Positions 10,001-21,760 of a stretch of DNA of 64,000 nucleotides are shown here, in pieces (position 1 is the first letter of the stretch; each line of letters opens with the position of its first letter). The position numbers and the translations under genes were made by a program. This DNA is from Anseranas semipalmata (Eukaryota; Chordata; Aves; Anseriformes; Anseranatidae). The notes under the pieces were generated by a model. It was not told the origin of the DNA, made no database searches, and was given only the letters and a program-made list of their open reading frames with translations. The DNA lies in assembly GCA_013399115.1 (NCBI GenBank), contig VXAA01007271.1, positions 21,629 through 85,628 on the forward strand, in the 5' to 3' direction.

Positions 10001-11895
10001 AAGAAGGAGGCTGGCAAAATAGTAATTAGGTTTCATGGCAGAAATTATACAATCAACCAATGGCAATAAGATGCCCAGCTGAAAGGGGATGCCTGGTATT
10101 GTACCTATGCCTCATTTTTTGCATACAGGCCGAGGTATGGATCCCAGCCCCGGATATTGGGGTTGCAGCAGACTGAGCATCCCTCTCCTGAGAAGCTGTT
10201 TCACAGTAATGGGTAGAGCTACACCTAAATGCACAGCATAATGCAGGTAAGACATGCAAAAACATGACATAATGACATGAAAAAATATTCTGGCCTCAGA
10301 GTCTGGGTAAATTTTGCAGTCTTCAAAGGTGGTTTCAAGGAAATATTAGAAGAAAACCTCATCATTAATCAGCACAGCTTCAGAGCCAAAGGAAGCCTGT
10401 CTTGAAGCAGATCTAAACTTATTGCCAATATGTGATGGTCTCAATGTGTACAAGGTTATTAATAGTATAGGCTACACTGTGATATTTCCCTTATATCACC
10501 AAGCTGTTATGCATATTGTTGTCTTAAATATTCTAACATCTTAAACTAGCCATCAGGACTGGGCTTCCAGCAGCTCCTTGTCCCACACATACCACTGGCA
10601 AGAGCAAAATGAGGGCAGGAGAGGCAGCTGGTAACTTCTGGGGAAGTGCCCTGCAGTGTAACAGGGAGCCACGCGGACCTGCTTGAGACACAGTGACCCC
10701 CTCACCTTCGATGGTGGTATGGAAATGAGGGTATTTGTTCAGGATTTCCACTTGCTTGCGCCAGTCAAACTGGTTCCTCCAGTAGGCCACCACCTTCTGC
10801 AGGTAGTTGGAGTTGAAGCCGTAGTGGAAAGCTGCCCCTTCCAGCGGAGGTGTGTAGCGAGCCTGGTCGAGGCGGCGGTGCAGGTCCTGTGGAAGGAGCG
10901 AGGCTGCCCGGCTGCCCACGCATGCTGTGCACCAGGGCAGGCACGAGCAGGAACCAACTCTGCAGGCACCAACTCTGCGGGCACCGCCAGCTTTTAGACT
11001 GCTCCTGGTGCACCGTGAGCCTGGCTGAAGCAGTGGCATGCTCTGAATGATCTCATCAATCACGTATGTGGGGAATATATTTTTCTATAGGTTAACAATT
11101 CCCCTAATGCACCCAGGAGTACTGGGTCCCACTCTTGCCTTGCTGCTAACTTCTTTTAGGATTTTTGGCACTAGCAGCTATCAGGCACTGCTGGCTGGGA
11201 AAAAAATAAAAAAGGGCGATCAAAGATTGGGCCCAGCTGCCTGTTGCTAGATGACTGGATAGTTAGGGACAGAGGTGCTGCAACTCATCAAGACTCTGTC
11301 TCTCTTCACCCCTTCCAGGTGTCCCTCTGTGGGAGCCCCTCAGCCCTGCCCTGCTGTAGCCACTGCTGTCCCTACACCCTCCCACCCTGCCCCACTGCCT
11401 GCAGTCCCACTGTCAAACTCTGCTGCTCGAGGTTGCATAGAGGGTCCGTGACATCAGAAAGTCTTTAGGAGATGTTTCAAGGAATCTGAACTCAAATCTG
11501 ATTCATCGAGGACAATGAGCCAGAGCATCATCTAACGGTGCTAAGTAACTGCACTGGCATATTTGAGTGCACTTGCACCTTCTCTAAGCAGTAAGGTGGT
11601 GTCAGACAGGCTCCACCTCACGGCTTTCTGCCACTCCCTACATCCCAGCCACTAGTACCTCAATTTCTTTGTCAGATGTTTCGATCTTGAAGGGGCGGAT
11701 TCTTTCATCTTCTTTCTCTTGTTGGGGTCTTTTACCTGAGCCCCACCATCCATCACCCATTTCAATACACTTGATCTTGCGTCTAGACATCAGCCAGCAA
11801 ACCAGCATTCCTCCAACCCCCAGAGCGGCCGCAGGGACCAGGACTGCATTCTTCTGTGAATATTGGAAAGACCTAGGGAGGCATAACATTTGCAT
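3845..11895 (-). CDS. EPHX1: Microsomal epoxide hydrolase (EPHX1), eight coding exons
   Basis: Family knowledge: this ER-anchored alpha/beta hydrolase opens epoxides to trans-diols through a covalent ester on Asp, in xenobiotic and drug metabolism. Seen here: eight minus-strand exons join in consistent phase to give about 476 residues (human 455). In order: an N-terminal membrane anchor (roughly 19-36), the N-terminal epoxide-hydrolase cap with DGWWG and RPFK.ETSD, the HGWPGSF oxyanion-hole loop (166-172), GGDWGS with nucleophile Asp245 (human 226), Tyr320 in SGYLHIQ (human 299), Tyr395 in RFYKEN (human 374), Glu425 (human 404) and His452 in RGGHFAAFEEP (human 431). All key residues are kept, so the enzyme is probably active. 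The intron after 9705 has a GC donor. The start is uncertain: ATG at 11895 is used, but a spliced upstream exon could supply the start. It could be a lineage EPHX1 paralog rather than the strict ortholog. Confidence 0.93.
5039..5164 (-). CDS. EPHX1: EPHX1 coding exon 7
   Basis: Acceptor CTCAATAG|CAAGTA and donor TTCCAG|GTAATG. The 126 bases encode LDELLTNVMIYW and SSMRFYKENF. The Tyr of RFYKEN corresponds to human Tyr374. The tail QDPGLTADSR differs strongly from human. Confidence 0.9.
5496..5604 (-). CDS. EPHX1: EPHX1 coding exon 6
   Basis: Acceptor CTGAATTAG|GTTGTG and donor GGAAAG|GTAAGA. The 109 bases encode LNDSPVGLAAYILEKFSTWT followed by a diverged DKSYLHKDDGGLER. The LNDSPVGLAAYI block is near-identical to mammalian EPHX1. 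Confidence 0.92.
6861..6876. repeat. T15 tract with one unresolved base (N)
   Basis: Fifteen T followed by a single N at 6876, inside an EPHX1 intron. This is most likely a homopolymer sequencing ambiguity. Confidence 0.9.
8311..8525 (-). CDS. EPHX1: EPHX1 coding exon 5
   Basis: Acceptor GATTTTAG|ATCTG and donor GCAG|GTAATG. The 215 bases encode SVKGLHLNLVF, TREDVRRMYPF and ESGYLHIQATKPDTAG. The Tyr of SGYLHIQ corresponds to human Tyr299, one of the two tyrosines that polarise the epoxide oxygen. Confidence 0.93.
9162..9291 (-). CDS. EPHX1: EPHX1 coding exon 4 (nucleophile Asp)
   Basis: Acceptor GTACAG|GCTTTG and donor CCAGA|GTGAGT. The 130 bases run from phase 1 to phase 2 and encode FDTLATARIFHKLM and YYVQGGDWGSRI, containing the nucleophilic aspartate of GGDWGS, then NMAQMLP. 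Confidence 0.93.
9705..9935 (-). CDS. EPHX1: EPHX1 coding exon 3 (HGWP motif; GC donor)
   Basis: Acceptor TGGCAG|GGATTG. The 231 bases encode IDIHFIHVK, the LLMVHGWPGSFYEFYKIIP block and CPSIPGYGFSEAP. The 3' splice junction is CAGAAAG|GCAAGT: a GC donor with otherwise perfect U1 complementarity. No GT alternative keeps the frame with the next exon. Confidence 0.92.
10706..10886 (-). CDS. EPHX1: EPHX1 coding exon 2
   Basis: Acceptor TTCCACAG|GAC and donor GAAG|GTGAGG. The 181 bases run from phase 0 to phase 1 and encode LHRRLDQARYTPPLE, FHYGFNSNYL and WRKQVEILNKYPHF, the conserved N-terminal lid region of epoxide hydrolases. Confidence 0.93.
11659..11895 (-). CDS. EPHX1: EPHX1 coding exon 1 (membrane anchor; start uncertain)
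   Basis: The exon encodes the hydrophobic anchor (..LGVGGMLVCWLMSRRK) followed by DGWWG and the RPFK.ETSDKEIE cap segment, ending GAG|GTACTA in phase 0. The hydrophobic stretch and basic stop-transfer residues align with the human anchor. The residues before it do not align with human. Possible acceptors on the minus strand end at 11875 (CCCTAG) and at 11854 (CACAG), so the real 5' edge may lie there, with the ATG in an upstream exon. Confidence 0.75.
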
Positions 11896-13874
11896 TCAAA
11901 GCAAAATTGACAGGGGAAGTGGGACTCTGCCGAGGTTTGTTTTCACATTGGTTGGGCCCAAGAAGTAACAAATGTCTAAAAGCCCCGTGGAGTCAGCAGG
12001 GGCTGAGTGTTTCTGTTATTTTTGAAGATCACATATACGCTTTATACATAGCTCCCCTAAAGAATCAGACATCTTTTAGGGTAACATTGGCCCTCTAACG
12101 TAGACTTCCATAGGAAAAGGTCTAGGTTGTCTATTTGGTGCCCCCATTTCTGTTCCAGAGAGCTGAATTTTGGACTTTCTTGAAATATGGGAGCTAAGTC
12201 ACCAGAGTTGGTTTTAACAGATGTAGCATGTTTCAAAGCTGTTTAAATGTGTGCATAATCTGTCCCAAATGCAGTGTACCTTCCAGTCCCTCTGACCTGT
12301 GGTTTAAGCTCTCCAGCTTCCCCTGGGGATTAGGAGAGGTGCCTGTTGCAGGGGGCTGCAGGAGGACTACAAATGAAGATTTTGTTGTTGTCATATTGAG
12401 AAGGGAAAGGGCTACGCTGTATCCCAGCCGGGGTGTTGATGAAAAGTGGAGGGCTCAGCACAGAGCAGCTATTTCACTCACCTGATACGGGACAAGATGC
12501 TCTCCCTACAGAAAAGAGAAAAACACAAAAAGATCGTTACAGTCTGATAGTGTTGTCTGAATGGTACCAATCCTTGGGGACAGTGCAAAGAATATCACCT
12601 ACCAGCACCATTTACTGCCTGGACATGGGATCACAAGCTGTTTAGCCACATGGGCACATCTGCGATTTTTCTTGTACTTTTGGATGAGAAAGAGAGGGAG
12701 CGCAAAGCACAAAGAGACAGTGTTTCTTGGCTGTGTTTTAGCTAGATAGCTTGTTTCCATAATATTACCTCCTTTAGCATAATTTAGATAAAAGGCCCTA
12801 AACAAACGTGTAGGTGTCCTTGCAGTCTTTCATCCTATGAGCGGCTGTGATATTTCAGCCAAGAAAATCAGTTGTTTTGACCACTGCACAGAGATAGGCA
12901 CGCAGCCCAGCAGGGAACTTTTAAGATCAAGGGTCATTCTGCTGCCACCCACGTTGTGCTCATCGTGCCAAAGGGCTGGCATGAGGAGAGGTCTGTTGGA
13001 CCTTTATCTGCTCAGATTTCAGTGAGTTGCTACACCTTTGCTACTTCTAACTACCCCTGACTGGATACCAAGCTTTCAGGTCTCATCTGCCTGCAAGAAA
13101 AATGAAGCAAACATTGTCACCCTCCACCTCATGGGGGCTGAGCAGCTTATGCAACAGGTAATAATATCCCTGTGCACTTATATCAGACTTTAATGAGTCA
13201 GAGGCATGAAATAAGTTATCATGGCAATAGCACCAGCTCAGCACTGCTAACAAAGCAAGCACGCCAGAGACACAGCTCTCTGAGCAACGCAAAACAAGGC
13301 TTGGTCTTAGTACAACCTCCTCCCCAGTCACGTTCAGGAGAAATCAGCTGCATGCTCCCAACACCCTCCAACGGCCAGGCTCAGCCTGGGTTACCCCGCA
13401 GGGCTTTCTCCCACCCCAACCACAGCAGAGCCCTGCTTGTGTCCCTCCTCCCCACGCTGAGGGCATCTCACCAGGCATTGGGAAGGACCTCCTGCCACAT
13501 GTCTGCTCCTCCTCGCCTTGCTGCAGCTCTGAGCGAAGCAACCCAGGTGTCTCCTCTGCTGGCTTTCTCTTTGGCGCTGACGCTCTCTCAGTGACAAAGC
13601 AAGCTACATCATCCACGGGTGCCACCTATCGCTTAAGTATGCACATGCAAATTAAGTTCAATCAAGATCAACAGAGGCAAATACAAAGTCCTGCATGGGG
13701 GAGGGAACAACCCTGTGCACCAGCACAGGCTGCGTGCCAAATGCACAGAAAGCAACTCTGCAGAGCCTGGTTTGATGTCCTCAATGAATCAGAGTCAAGA
13801 AGGGGACCTTCTGGCAAAGGACAGCTGTGGATGGGGCTATACAGCAAGCATGTTAGCCAGCAGGCTGGGTGAAG

Positions 13875-14442
13875 TGATCCTTCATTCTCTTTGGCCCTCG
13901 TGAGACCATGTCTGGAAGTGCTGTGTTGAGTTCTGGTGTTCCTGGCAGAGGAAAGAACAGAGTGAGTCCAGTGTAGGGCCACCAAGCTGGCCAGGGGCTG
14001 GAGCACATGCTGTATGAGGAGGGAGAGAGACCTGTGCTTGTTCAGGCTGGAGAAGAGAAGGCAAAGTGTGTGTGTGTGTGTGTGTCCATCCTACTGCTGT
14101 TTGCAGCTACCTAGTGGACAGCATAGGAAAAATGGAGCTAGACTCTTCTTGGGGGAGCAACAGTGGAGGGACAAAAGGCAGTGGATGCTAACTGCAATAA
14201 GAGAAGTTTTGGTTAGATATTAGAATAAATTAGTTCCCCATTCAGACACTGGAATGTGTCCCAGAGAGGACACTGGAACAGGGTCCCAGAGAGGATACGG
14301 AATCCCCATCCTTGGAGGTTTTCAAAATTTGGTAGGAACAAGCCACTCAGCAACCTGACCTACCTGGACCTGCTCTGAGCAGGTGGTGGGACCAGCTGAC
14401 CTTTATGGGTCCCTTCCAACCTGCGTATCAGGTGGTTCAACT
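13875..14442 (+). mobile_element. CR1 LINE, 5'-truncated 3' end
   Basis: Order and wording match the 3' end of avian CR1: a TTTGGCCCTCGTGAGACC-like start, GAGTTCTGG, GGGCCACCAAG, GGGGCTGGAGCACATG, TTCAGGCTGGAGAAGAGAAGG, GGTTAGATATTAGAATAAA, CACTGGAACAGGGTCCCAGAGA, CATCCTTGGAGGTTTTCAA and GGGTCCCTTCCAACC. It is diverged, has a GT microsatellite at 14066-14085 and a small internal tandem duplication near 14245-14302. The usual ATTCTATG 3' repeats are not recognisable. CR1 is the dominant LINE of birds, which supports the organism call. Confidence 0.9.
14066..14085. repeat. (GT)10 microsatellite inside the CR1 copy
   Basis: Ten uninterrupted GT units, placed where CR1 copies normally continue after AGAAGAGAAGG, so the repeat arose within or replaced part of the element. 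Confidence 0.9.
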
Positions 14443-15362
14443 CCATGTGCACCTGTGATTTGCAGCAGCCAAAACAAACCAAAGCAAACAACAAAAAAGG
14501 AAAAGTTAAATTTTCTCACATACCACAGAAACTAGTGTTTTGTTTTAGCTCAGGGAACTAGATTTCATTCCCCTGTTGGTCAGTAAAATCTTGCTGGATA
14601 AAATTTCTTCTTCCCAAATCATTGCACAGTGTCCTTGCTGTGTTTCACTCCAGGAACAGATACATTTTACTGGAATGATTCCTATCTCCATGCAATGCTC
14701 AAAATAAAGTCCCATCACCAATGAGATCTGTGATGATCAGGTCATGTATTGCTGACAGTTTATATGCAGTCCCTGTGCCATCAAAAGAGCTATCAGGAGG
14801 AAAACCTTGTATATCCTTCATTTGGTTGAAGTTCAGTTTATTGCTACACCACAGCTATTTCTGGTTACGTATGGGAGATGGCTGCGATTACTTAGCTTTA
14901 AGGCCTTATTTCCAAAACAAAAGCAGGTATCTGGAGGCCTTTTGGAAGATGTCATCCCTGATTGCAGAGGGGGCTGTAGTCAGAAGACTGGAGAATTATT
15001 AGTAACAGGTGGAAAAATTCATAACCTGGGTGAAAGGTAGTTGAGGACCCCCATAATGTGACATGTTGAGGTACAACAGGCTGTGATGTTTCTAGGATAC
15101 AAAAGAGACCCTGAAAAAATTATGTTTCTTACCTATCACTAGGAAGAGGCACAAAGGCCAGTGGAGGAAGATCTGGCTTAAATATCTGAGAGTGAAATTA
15201 TCTATTCCAGGAATGCTGTAAAAGAGCCAGCAGAGCTAGTTAAAGCTGCAGAGAAAAGATACAAGTTGCTGCCATCTGTCTAAAAGGTTTGGGACAAGCA
15301 GAACAGCTTTCTGTGAGATATGAGTGGACACACCAAGGCCATTAATACCCTGAGGCTAAAAG

Positions 15363-15390
15363 AAAAAAACAAAACAAAACAAAACAAAAC
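15363..15390. repeat. (AAAAC)n short tandem repeat
   Basis: About four AAAAC units preceded by an A-rich run. Confidence 0.85.
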
Positions 15391-18300
15391 CAACAACCAA
15401 ACTACAAAACAGTGATAAATCTGAAACAACTGAGATGCCAGAATACTGTCTAAAATGCAGGGTATACGCGCAGGAGTTTTGTAAGTGCTGGAGCAAAGAG
15501 AGCAAGGGGTCCCAGAGGAAATCCTCTGCTTTGGGATACTGCAGCAGCTTGACCGCTGGAAAACAAGGTTTTTCCCCTTCTCTCTTACAACCTCTAGTGG
15601 CCCAAATGCACAACTCCAGGCAGAAACTGCTTGCTGCTGTCAACAAGGCTACCTACTAGGAGGTTGTGATGCATGTCCCATAGATGTAGCCATCAGAGGA
15701 AAGGACCTAGAAGAGTGTCTCAGAGTATCTCTCTGCACTGGGGCAGGATCCCTTATCCTTAATGATGGAGTTTTATAAAACCCATTTTCAAAAAGCCTTC
15801 TTGGAGCACTCTTAGAATGTTTTCTGCCTCTGTCCCAGTGTTGTGATTTTGCTGGTCCAGCTGCTATTCTGGCATGGGAAGAAAAAAAAAAAGAAAGAAA
15901 AGGAAGAATAATATTTGATGTATGGTATCTCAGTATTGCATCTCTGTCTAAACTTTATAAAGGGCTCTCATGTTTCCATTGCACAAATCACATACAAACA
16001 GAGGGCTTGTTTTCTATGTCTTTCCCATGCTTTTGTCACCAATCAGCAGTATCACACCTGCAGCAACGATAGAAAATATGCACATGGAAATGTAACCATA
16101 ATGTATTTTTTTTCCACCTGCTTTTGCAGCTGGATACAAGCAGGAGCAGCCGAACACAAGATAACCTGCCAGCTGTCCCAGGGCCATTCACAGTGCTGGC
16201 ACAGTGAGAGCTGCTGCTGGAGCGAGCACCCAAAGCCTAAGCAGCACAGAGGTGCTCGCAGCACTTCTGCAAACACTGGGTGCCCTCTGGTGGGAAGAGG
16301 AGCTCACAGAACACATAATAATAACCACTTTTTTTTTTTTTTCTTCCTACTTGGGCACTTCGTGTTTTCCTCATTGTCCTTTGCACATAATCAGAGTGGA
16401 AGCCTCATAAATACCATTAGCTCCAAAACCCGAGACGTGGGGAGGAAAGCTGATGGTTTCTGGTTATGAAATGAGATTGTGAACAGAGTTAAGATTGGAG
16501 CACAAAAGCTTTGACCGCAGCTGTTTCACAGCTTGAGATGCTGGGGTAACTTGTAAATGATCATTCTGGCCCTTAGATCCACTGCAAGCCCCTCACTGGG
16601 ATTTATGCTTCCGGCTGTAAAGCTCTGCCCTTCATCTTTCAGCATGAAGACTTCACTGCATAATTCTCCTTTTGCACGTGCAAAATCAGGTTCCTTATCT
16701 TAAGACTGTTACTGGAGAGCAAAGGTTCTGCAGTAACAGGGATCTTTATGAATGTGGTCTCCTGACATCTACCAGGGACCGGCTGTTGTCTTTTTAGTTG
16801 GTGAGTGGCCACTGGGCAAGCTGCTGGCTGGTGATGCTGTTGTAGGGCAGGGCACTGCCTGGGAGCCTCAGAGCTGCCCTGTGTCCCTCCAGGCTGTCAT
16901 ACAACCCTGCTCGGCCCATGGCATCACCTCATGATGCCCACCCTCCCTGTGACACTCCGCCTTCTTCCTTTTCTTTTAAGGAAGCTCCTGAAGGCTATTG
17001 AGGCTTTCCTCAGTTTGACTGGACCTTTGCTCCCCCAGCCCAAATATAGCTCAAGTTGCTAAATGCAGCATTTCCCTGCATGAACTCTGGAGGGGAATGG
17101 TCTGTGCAACCCAACAGGTCCAAGCTGGGGTTGCTCATGCACACGCATCTTCTTCCATAGGTGTTGTATGAAAACAACACTGGCCAGCAATGGGCTCGCA
17201 TGGGAAGAACCGGAGAGCTTAGCACGTGTGGCTGTGTCCTGGGGGCCAAGGAAGAGCCCCAAGCATGTCTCTCTGCCCACAATGGATGGGCAAAGGTTTC
17301 ACCTTCCCGGTGAGGCCTTGGGGAATGCAGCTGGTCAGGGGGAGATTTGCTTTGCACCAAAATCTGCTCTAGCCCTGAATGGCTGCCTCTGTGTTCGGCC
17401 TCAGTGATTACATCCTGGGAGGAAGCACTGAACTCCTAAGCGTTTCCAAGCTGTTAATTCCTGAATTGTATTAACAAGAGCCAGACCAAACATCTGAGAG
17501 CAGATCGCAGCAACACCTCACTCCTGCCTCCACCAGCAGCCAGCCCATGAGGCTGGTCCACGGTATTTTATATAAAACTCAGATTGCAGGAGCAATGAAC
17601 AACTTGGGAGGGCCATGGAAAACCTCTCCTCTTCCCTCCTCCCCCTTCACAAATGCTCCTTTCTTGCCTTGAAAGCCCATCATCTTTCTTCAGCTCTCTT
17701 CTGCAAGTAACTCCCCCTCACCCCATCTTTTTAGCCCTCTGCACTGTACTATACACTGAATAAAAGTTAGTGTTTTCCCAGCTGGAAATGGCCCCTTCTC
17801 TGCCTCCCTTATTCTCAGGAGACCTCACAAATGTTTCACTGCTACCTCCAGCAAGGACTGGCCCCTTCTGTTGCTAATTAGGGAGCTAAGAGGTTCCCCC
17901 AGGCACTTCCCAGTGAAACTGAGCCCATTAAATGAATGGCAGGACACGTCTCAGGGGGTGGGGAGCAAAGTTACACAACAGCTGTTTGGAAACAGGCGGT
18001 TGGTTGCGTGTGCTGGTTTTAGAGACTCAGCAACATTAAAAACAAAAGCAACTTTCAAGTCCAAAACAGTGTATTTAGGTCACTGATACCCTGGGGATAA
18101 TCTCGGGGATATTGGTGATTGGAAGCAGGCAGCAGGAGCTGGGAACTGGTGCTCAGAGCCTGGAAGCGCAAAATGTGACGGTCCCCGCATGTGCACCCCG
18201 CCAAGCACAAGGAGCTGGGTGCACGGGTCCTTGCTGTGCTCTGGGATATGGACCCTGCTATGCTGCGGACGAGGCCTGTTAATCCTGGAGCGTAATGTGA

Positions 18301-19402
18301 GGCAGAGCCCCGCTGGGCTTGGACACACTGCTGGCATGATGTGAGTGTGGCTGAGGCTTGCAGGCTTGGCCCAGCTGACCCAGGTGCCTGGCAGCCTGGA
18401 CAGGGTAAATTCTCCACTGAGGGCTGAGAGCATCAGAGCTGAATGTGCTGTTCCCAAGCCTTGTGTTCCAAGAGGCTGGATTCTCTGGACACGAGATACC
18501 AAAGGCTATGTATCAAAGCTGTGTATTAAGTATCAAAGAGGAATTTCTTATACAGAAAGAAACTCCACTCAGTCAACACAGATGAAGCTTTAAAACCCTG
18601 ATCAGTTATGTCATTTTTGTTGCCTTACAATCTTGGAAGCGCATTGTGTACCTCCCACAACAGTTGCCCCAAATCACCAAGTACCATCTCACAAAGCAAA
18701 CAAGAATTATTAAAGAAAAAAGGATGCAACTTACCAAAGGCACTCGAGGGAGAGACAAGTCTTAAGAGCTGTAGGGCAATAAAGAGATAAATATCTTTTG
18801 GAAAAGAATATTCTGGGTGATATTCTTGTCATTAGTGTAGTGATGGAAGTATTGGAGGCAGAAACAAAGGTCTTATCTTCAACAAAGGGTTGAAGATAAA
18901 TCAGTATGCATAGGTGGTCTATACTCAATGATTTATTTAGTTAAACAAAAAAATGTTGAATAAAACAATGACTGTGTTTGGGTGAGGCAAAAAGAAATGG
19001 CAGAGAATGACCCCCATCCTTCTCAATAACAATGACCACTGCTGAGGATCCTGCAATGCTATGATCATGGGCCAGATCCCAAGTTCCTTTTCTCAACCCT
19101 TATCCTGGCAAGCTCCCGGACTTGCTTTTGGTGGGCATCAGTGCTCAGCGGCTGCAGGGAGAAGGTGCACTGAAGGAGAGGGGCAGGCAGTCTCTGCCCC
19201 ACTGCTCTGCCATGGCACTGCATAGCAGTGTCCTGAAGCCAGGCAAACCTCCTCCAAAGAAGGGCTTCACAGGGAACAGGAGATGCCCAAATCTAAGCAT
19301 GGTTTTGCAGAGACACCAGCAGAGCTCCCACAGCAGTTATGGGAGGCAGCAGGAGTATGTGAGCCCCCTTTGCAGGCCTGAAGAAACATGCAAGCAAAAG
19401 AA

Positions 19403-19403
19403 G

Positions 19404-19448
<45 letters not shown>

Positions 19449-19455
19449 TTTTTTT
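19403..19455. repeat. (GTT)15 microsatellite with T tail
   Basis: Fifteen perfect GTT units followed by a run of T. It is probably length-polymorphic. In one frame it encodes a poly-leucine tract that is not a real protein. Confidence 0.95.
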
Positions 19456-21434
19456 GAGAAGTCAGTCTCACGGTGTGCTCAGTTCAGTGGAAATTTTGAA
19501 AAGTTTTCTGCTCTGATCCTATGCATTATTTCCTCCCTCTTTGGGAACTGCGCTAGATATCTGGAAATATTTCTGCGGCCTCCTTTCTGAATTATCATTT
19601 ATTCTCTGTGTGATTTTTCCTACTGTCCATGATTAGTTGTTATGCCTACATTGTGTAACAACAACAACAACAGTGACATGAAGAAATTCTTCAGGTCCAG
19701 AGGCATTAAGCAAATCAAGACTGAATCAGCTGAACTTCTAACATAAGGATATGATTTTCATTTTTCATCAAAAACAGCTAGTCTGGGAAACCAGGGAAGT
19801 TTGCGTGTAATGCAATAGCACAGTGCAGACATCTCTTCTAAAGAAAATAGCACTCTGGACTTTGAGCCTTATAAGAGGACCTACAAATATATCTGGGAAA
19901 ATAATTAGGTACTGTATTTTAAGATATCAGGCTGAATATGGTAAACAAGACTCTACCAACAAGTCTGTAAGTATAATTTTTTTCTCCCCTTCAGCTTTTC
20001 AGCATTCTTGGAAAGATTTATCTAAGCACTATCCCAGCGTACATAACTAGCCCTTCCCAAAGGTACAAGGATAAAGCCCTTTGCAAATGGTTATTAAGAA
20101 AACTTGGCAACAACAACTTGCAGGATGAATACTTGCCAAAGATTAATAAGCAGTTCCACAAGCAGTGAAACTAATGAAACCTTGTTTCCTACACGTATTT
20201 GCAAAATACAGCTCCTATTTACAAATACAAATACAAAAGCTTTTAAACTGAATTATTGTAAGACTTTGTTTTCTCCATATATGTTTAAAAAATTCCCCCT
20301 GCACTTCCCCAAAACATCAGACTTCGTGAAATGTGTAGAAACACATTTCATAACTACTTTGAAGTCTCTGCTTGCTGAAATTGATTGAAATCAACAGATA
20401 GATCAAAAAAAATACTGGGGGGACACACCAAATGATTGAATATGCATTGGTTCTGCAGAAAGCAAGGGAATAAAGTGAAGTTGTGAAAGAAAAAATAGGA
20501 GGAAGCATCCATTTCTTAGCAGTGTTGAATTAACAGGAGTTGCAAGGCATTTCCCATGATCAGCACTGTGATATATAGTAGCCAAACTGATCCACTCCAC
20601 CTCCTTTTATTGCAGTGGCAAAATCTTCAACATCGTTAGTGAAACCACAGCTTATTTTTGCACCACATCCAGAAGATGAATAGCTCAGTGAGGTGGCCAA
20701 GTCTATATAAGATACAGAATGATTAGGAAAAACTTCAAAATACTCAAGTAAAGGCTGCTCCTTCTAAAATCAATGCATGATTTGGCTGTTGCATTCAGTG
20801 GGAACAGGAATGAAGCAAAACTTAGGTAAGTGGGACAAAGTGATGGCAGATGGAGCTCTGTGTATGCCAGCATAAGTCATGGAAAGCTGGAAAAACTGTT
20901 TTACTTATCTGCATTCTGAAAAATTCTGCAATAGCACTGATCTCAGGGAAAAGATCTGGGTAATTCCATGGATAATGCAGTATTGAGAGATGAAGCTGAG
21001 AGCAGAGCAAAGCAAAACCAAAATAAGATGTCATGTATTAAATGGGAATTTATATATTGCCATAATAATTCCTAAATAAGTCAGATGTATACCACCACCT
21101 TGAAATCAGTGTTGGGTATGATCACTTCCTTAACAAAAGGGCAGAGAAAAGGCAGAAAATAAAATGGCACGACAGTCATGGAACAGTGGAGGCTGTGATG
21201 GGAGAAGGGAATGAGGGAGCAGCATGGCTTAGCTTTGTGAAGAGTTGAGTTAGAGGAGAGACAAACACTCTCTCTGCAGCTCCCATGCAGTTACAAACCT
21301 CTGTCCTGAAGATAAGCTTTTGTTTTTAAGGCCACAACTTCTCTCTGGACTAACCACCTGAGGGCAATCTCACACATGCAATCGCCCGCACAGAGCTCCC
21401 GTGCCTGCAATATTGCGCTCGGTTCCAGGAACCA

Positions 21435-21760
21435 TGTTACCAGAAAAGCCAGGACAAACTAGAAACAACTCAAAGAACAGCAACAAAGATGATGAGGAGG
21501 CTGGAGCTACTATGCAGAAAAAAAAAATACAAAAGCAAAATCAAGTTTGCCTAAGGAATGATTGATTAGCATACTAACCTCCAAATATTTGAAGAATGAA
21601 GAGAAGTTATTCAGCATAATAAAGGAACACAGAACTATGAGTAATTGGTGGAAATCAGGCAAGGAAAATGTGCCTGGTCTTCCTGTTGTATTTTTCCTAC
21701 CTGTGAGATACTAGGCTGGGAATTAAAGGTGTTAATTTTCTGATTCTCTAATGAAAGATC
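21435..21760 (+). mobile_element. Old CR1/L3-like LINE fragment
   Basis: Contains phrases typical of the 3' part of sauropsid CR1/L3 LINEs: AACAACTCAAAGAACAGCAAC followed by AAGATGATGAGGAGGCTGGAG, then CAAATATTTGAAGAATG and TTATTCAGCATAATAAAGG. It is strongly diverged with indels, so the family assignment is by resemblance only. Confidence 0.6.

Noticed and set aside
13083..13625. Open frames on both strands upstream of the CR1 copy
   Set aside because: They overlap each other in several frames, have no recognisable domain, and are flanked by no splice-compatible partners.
19122..19457. 111-codon frame ending in poly-leucine
   Set aside because: The leucine run is the translated (GTT)15 microsatellite, and the rest matches nothing.
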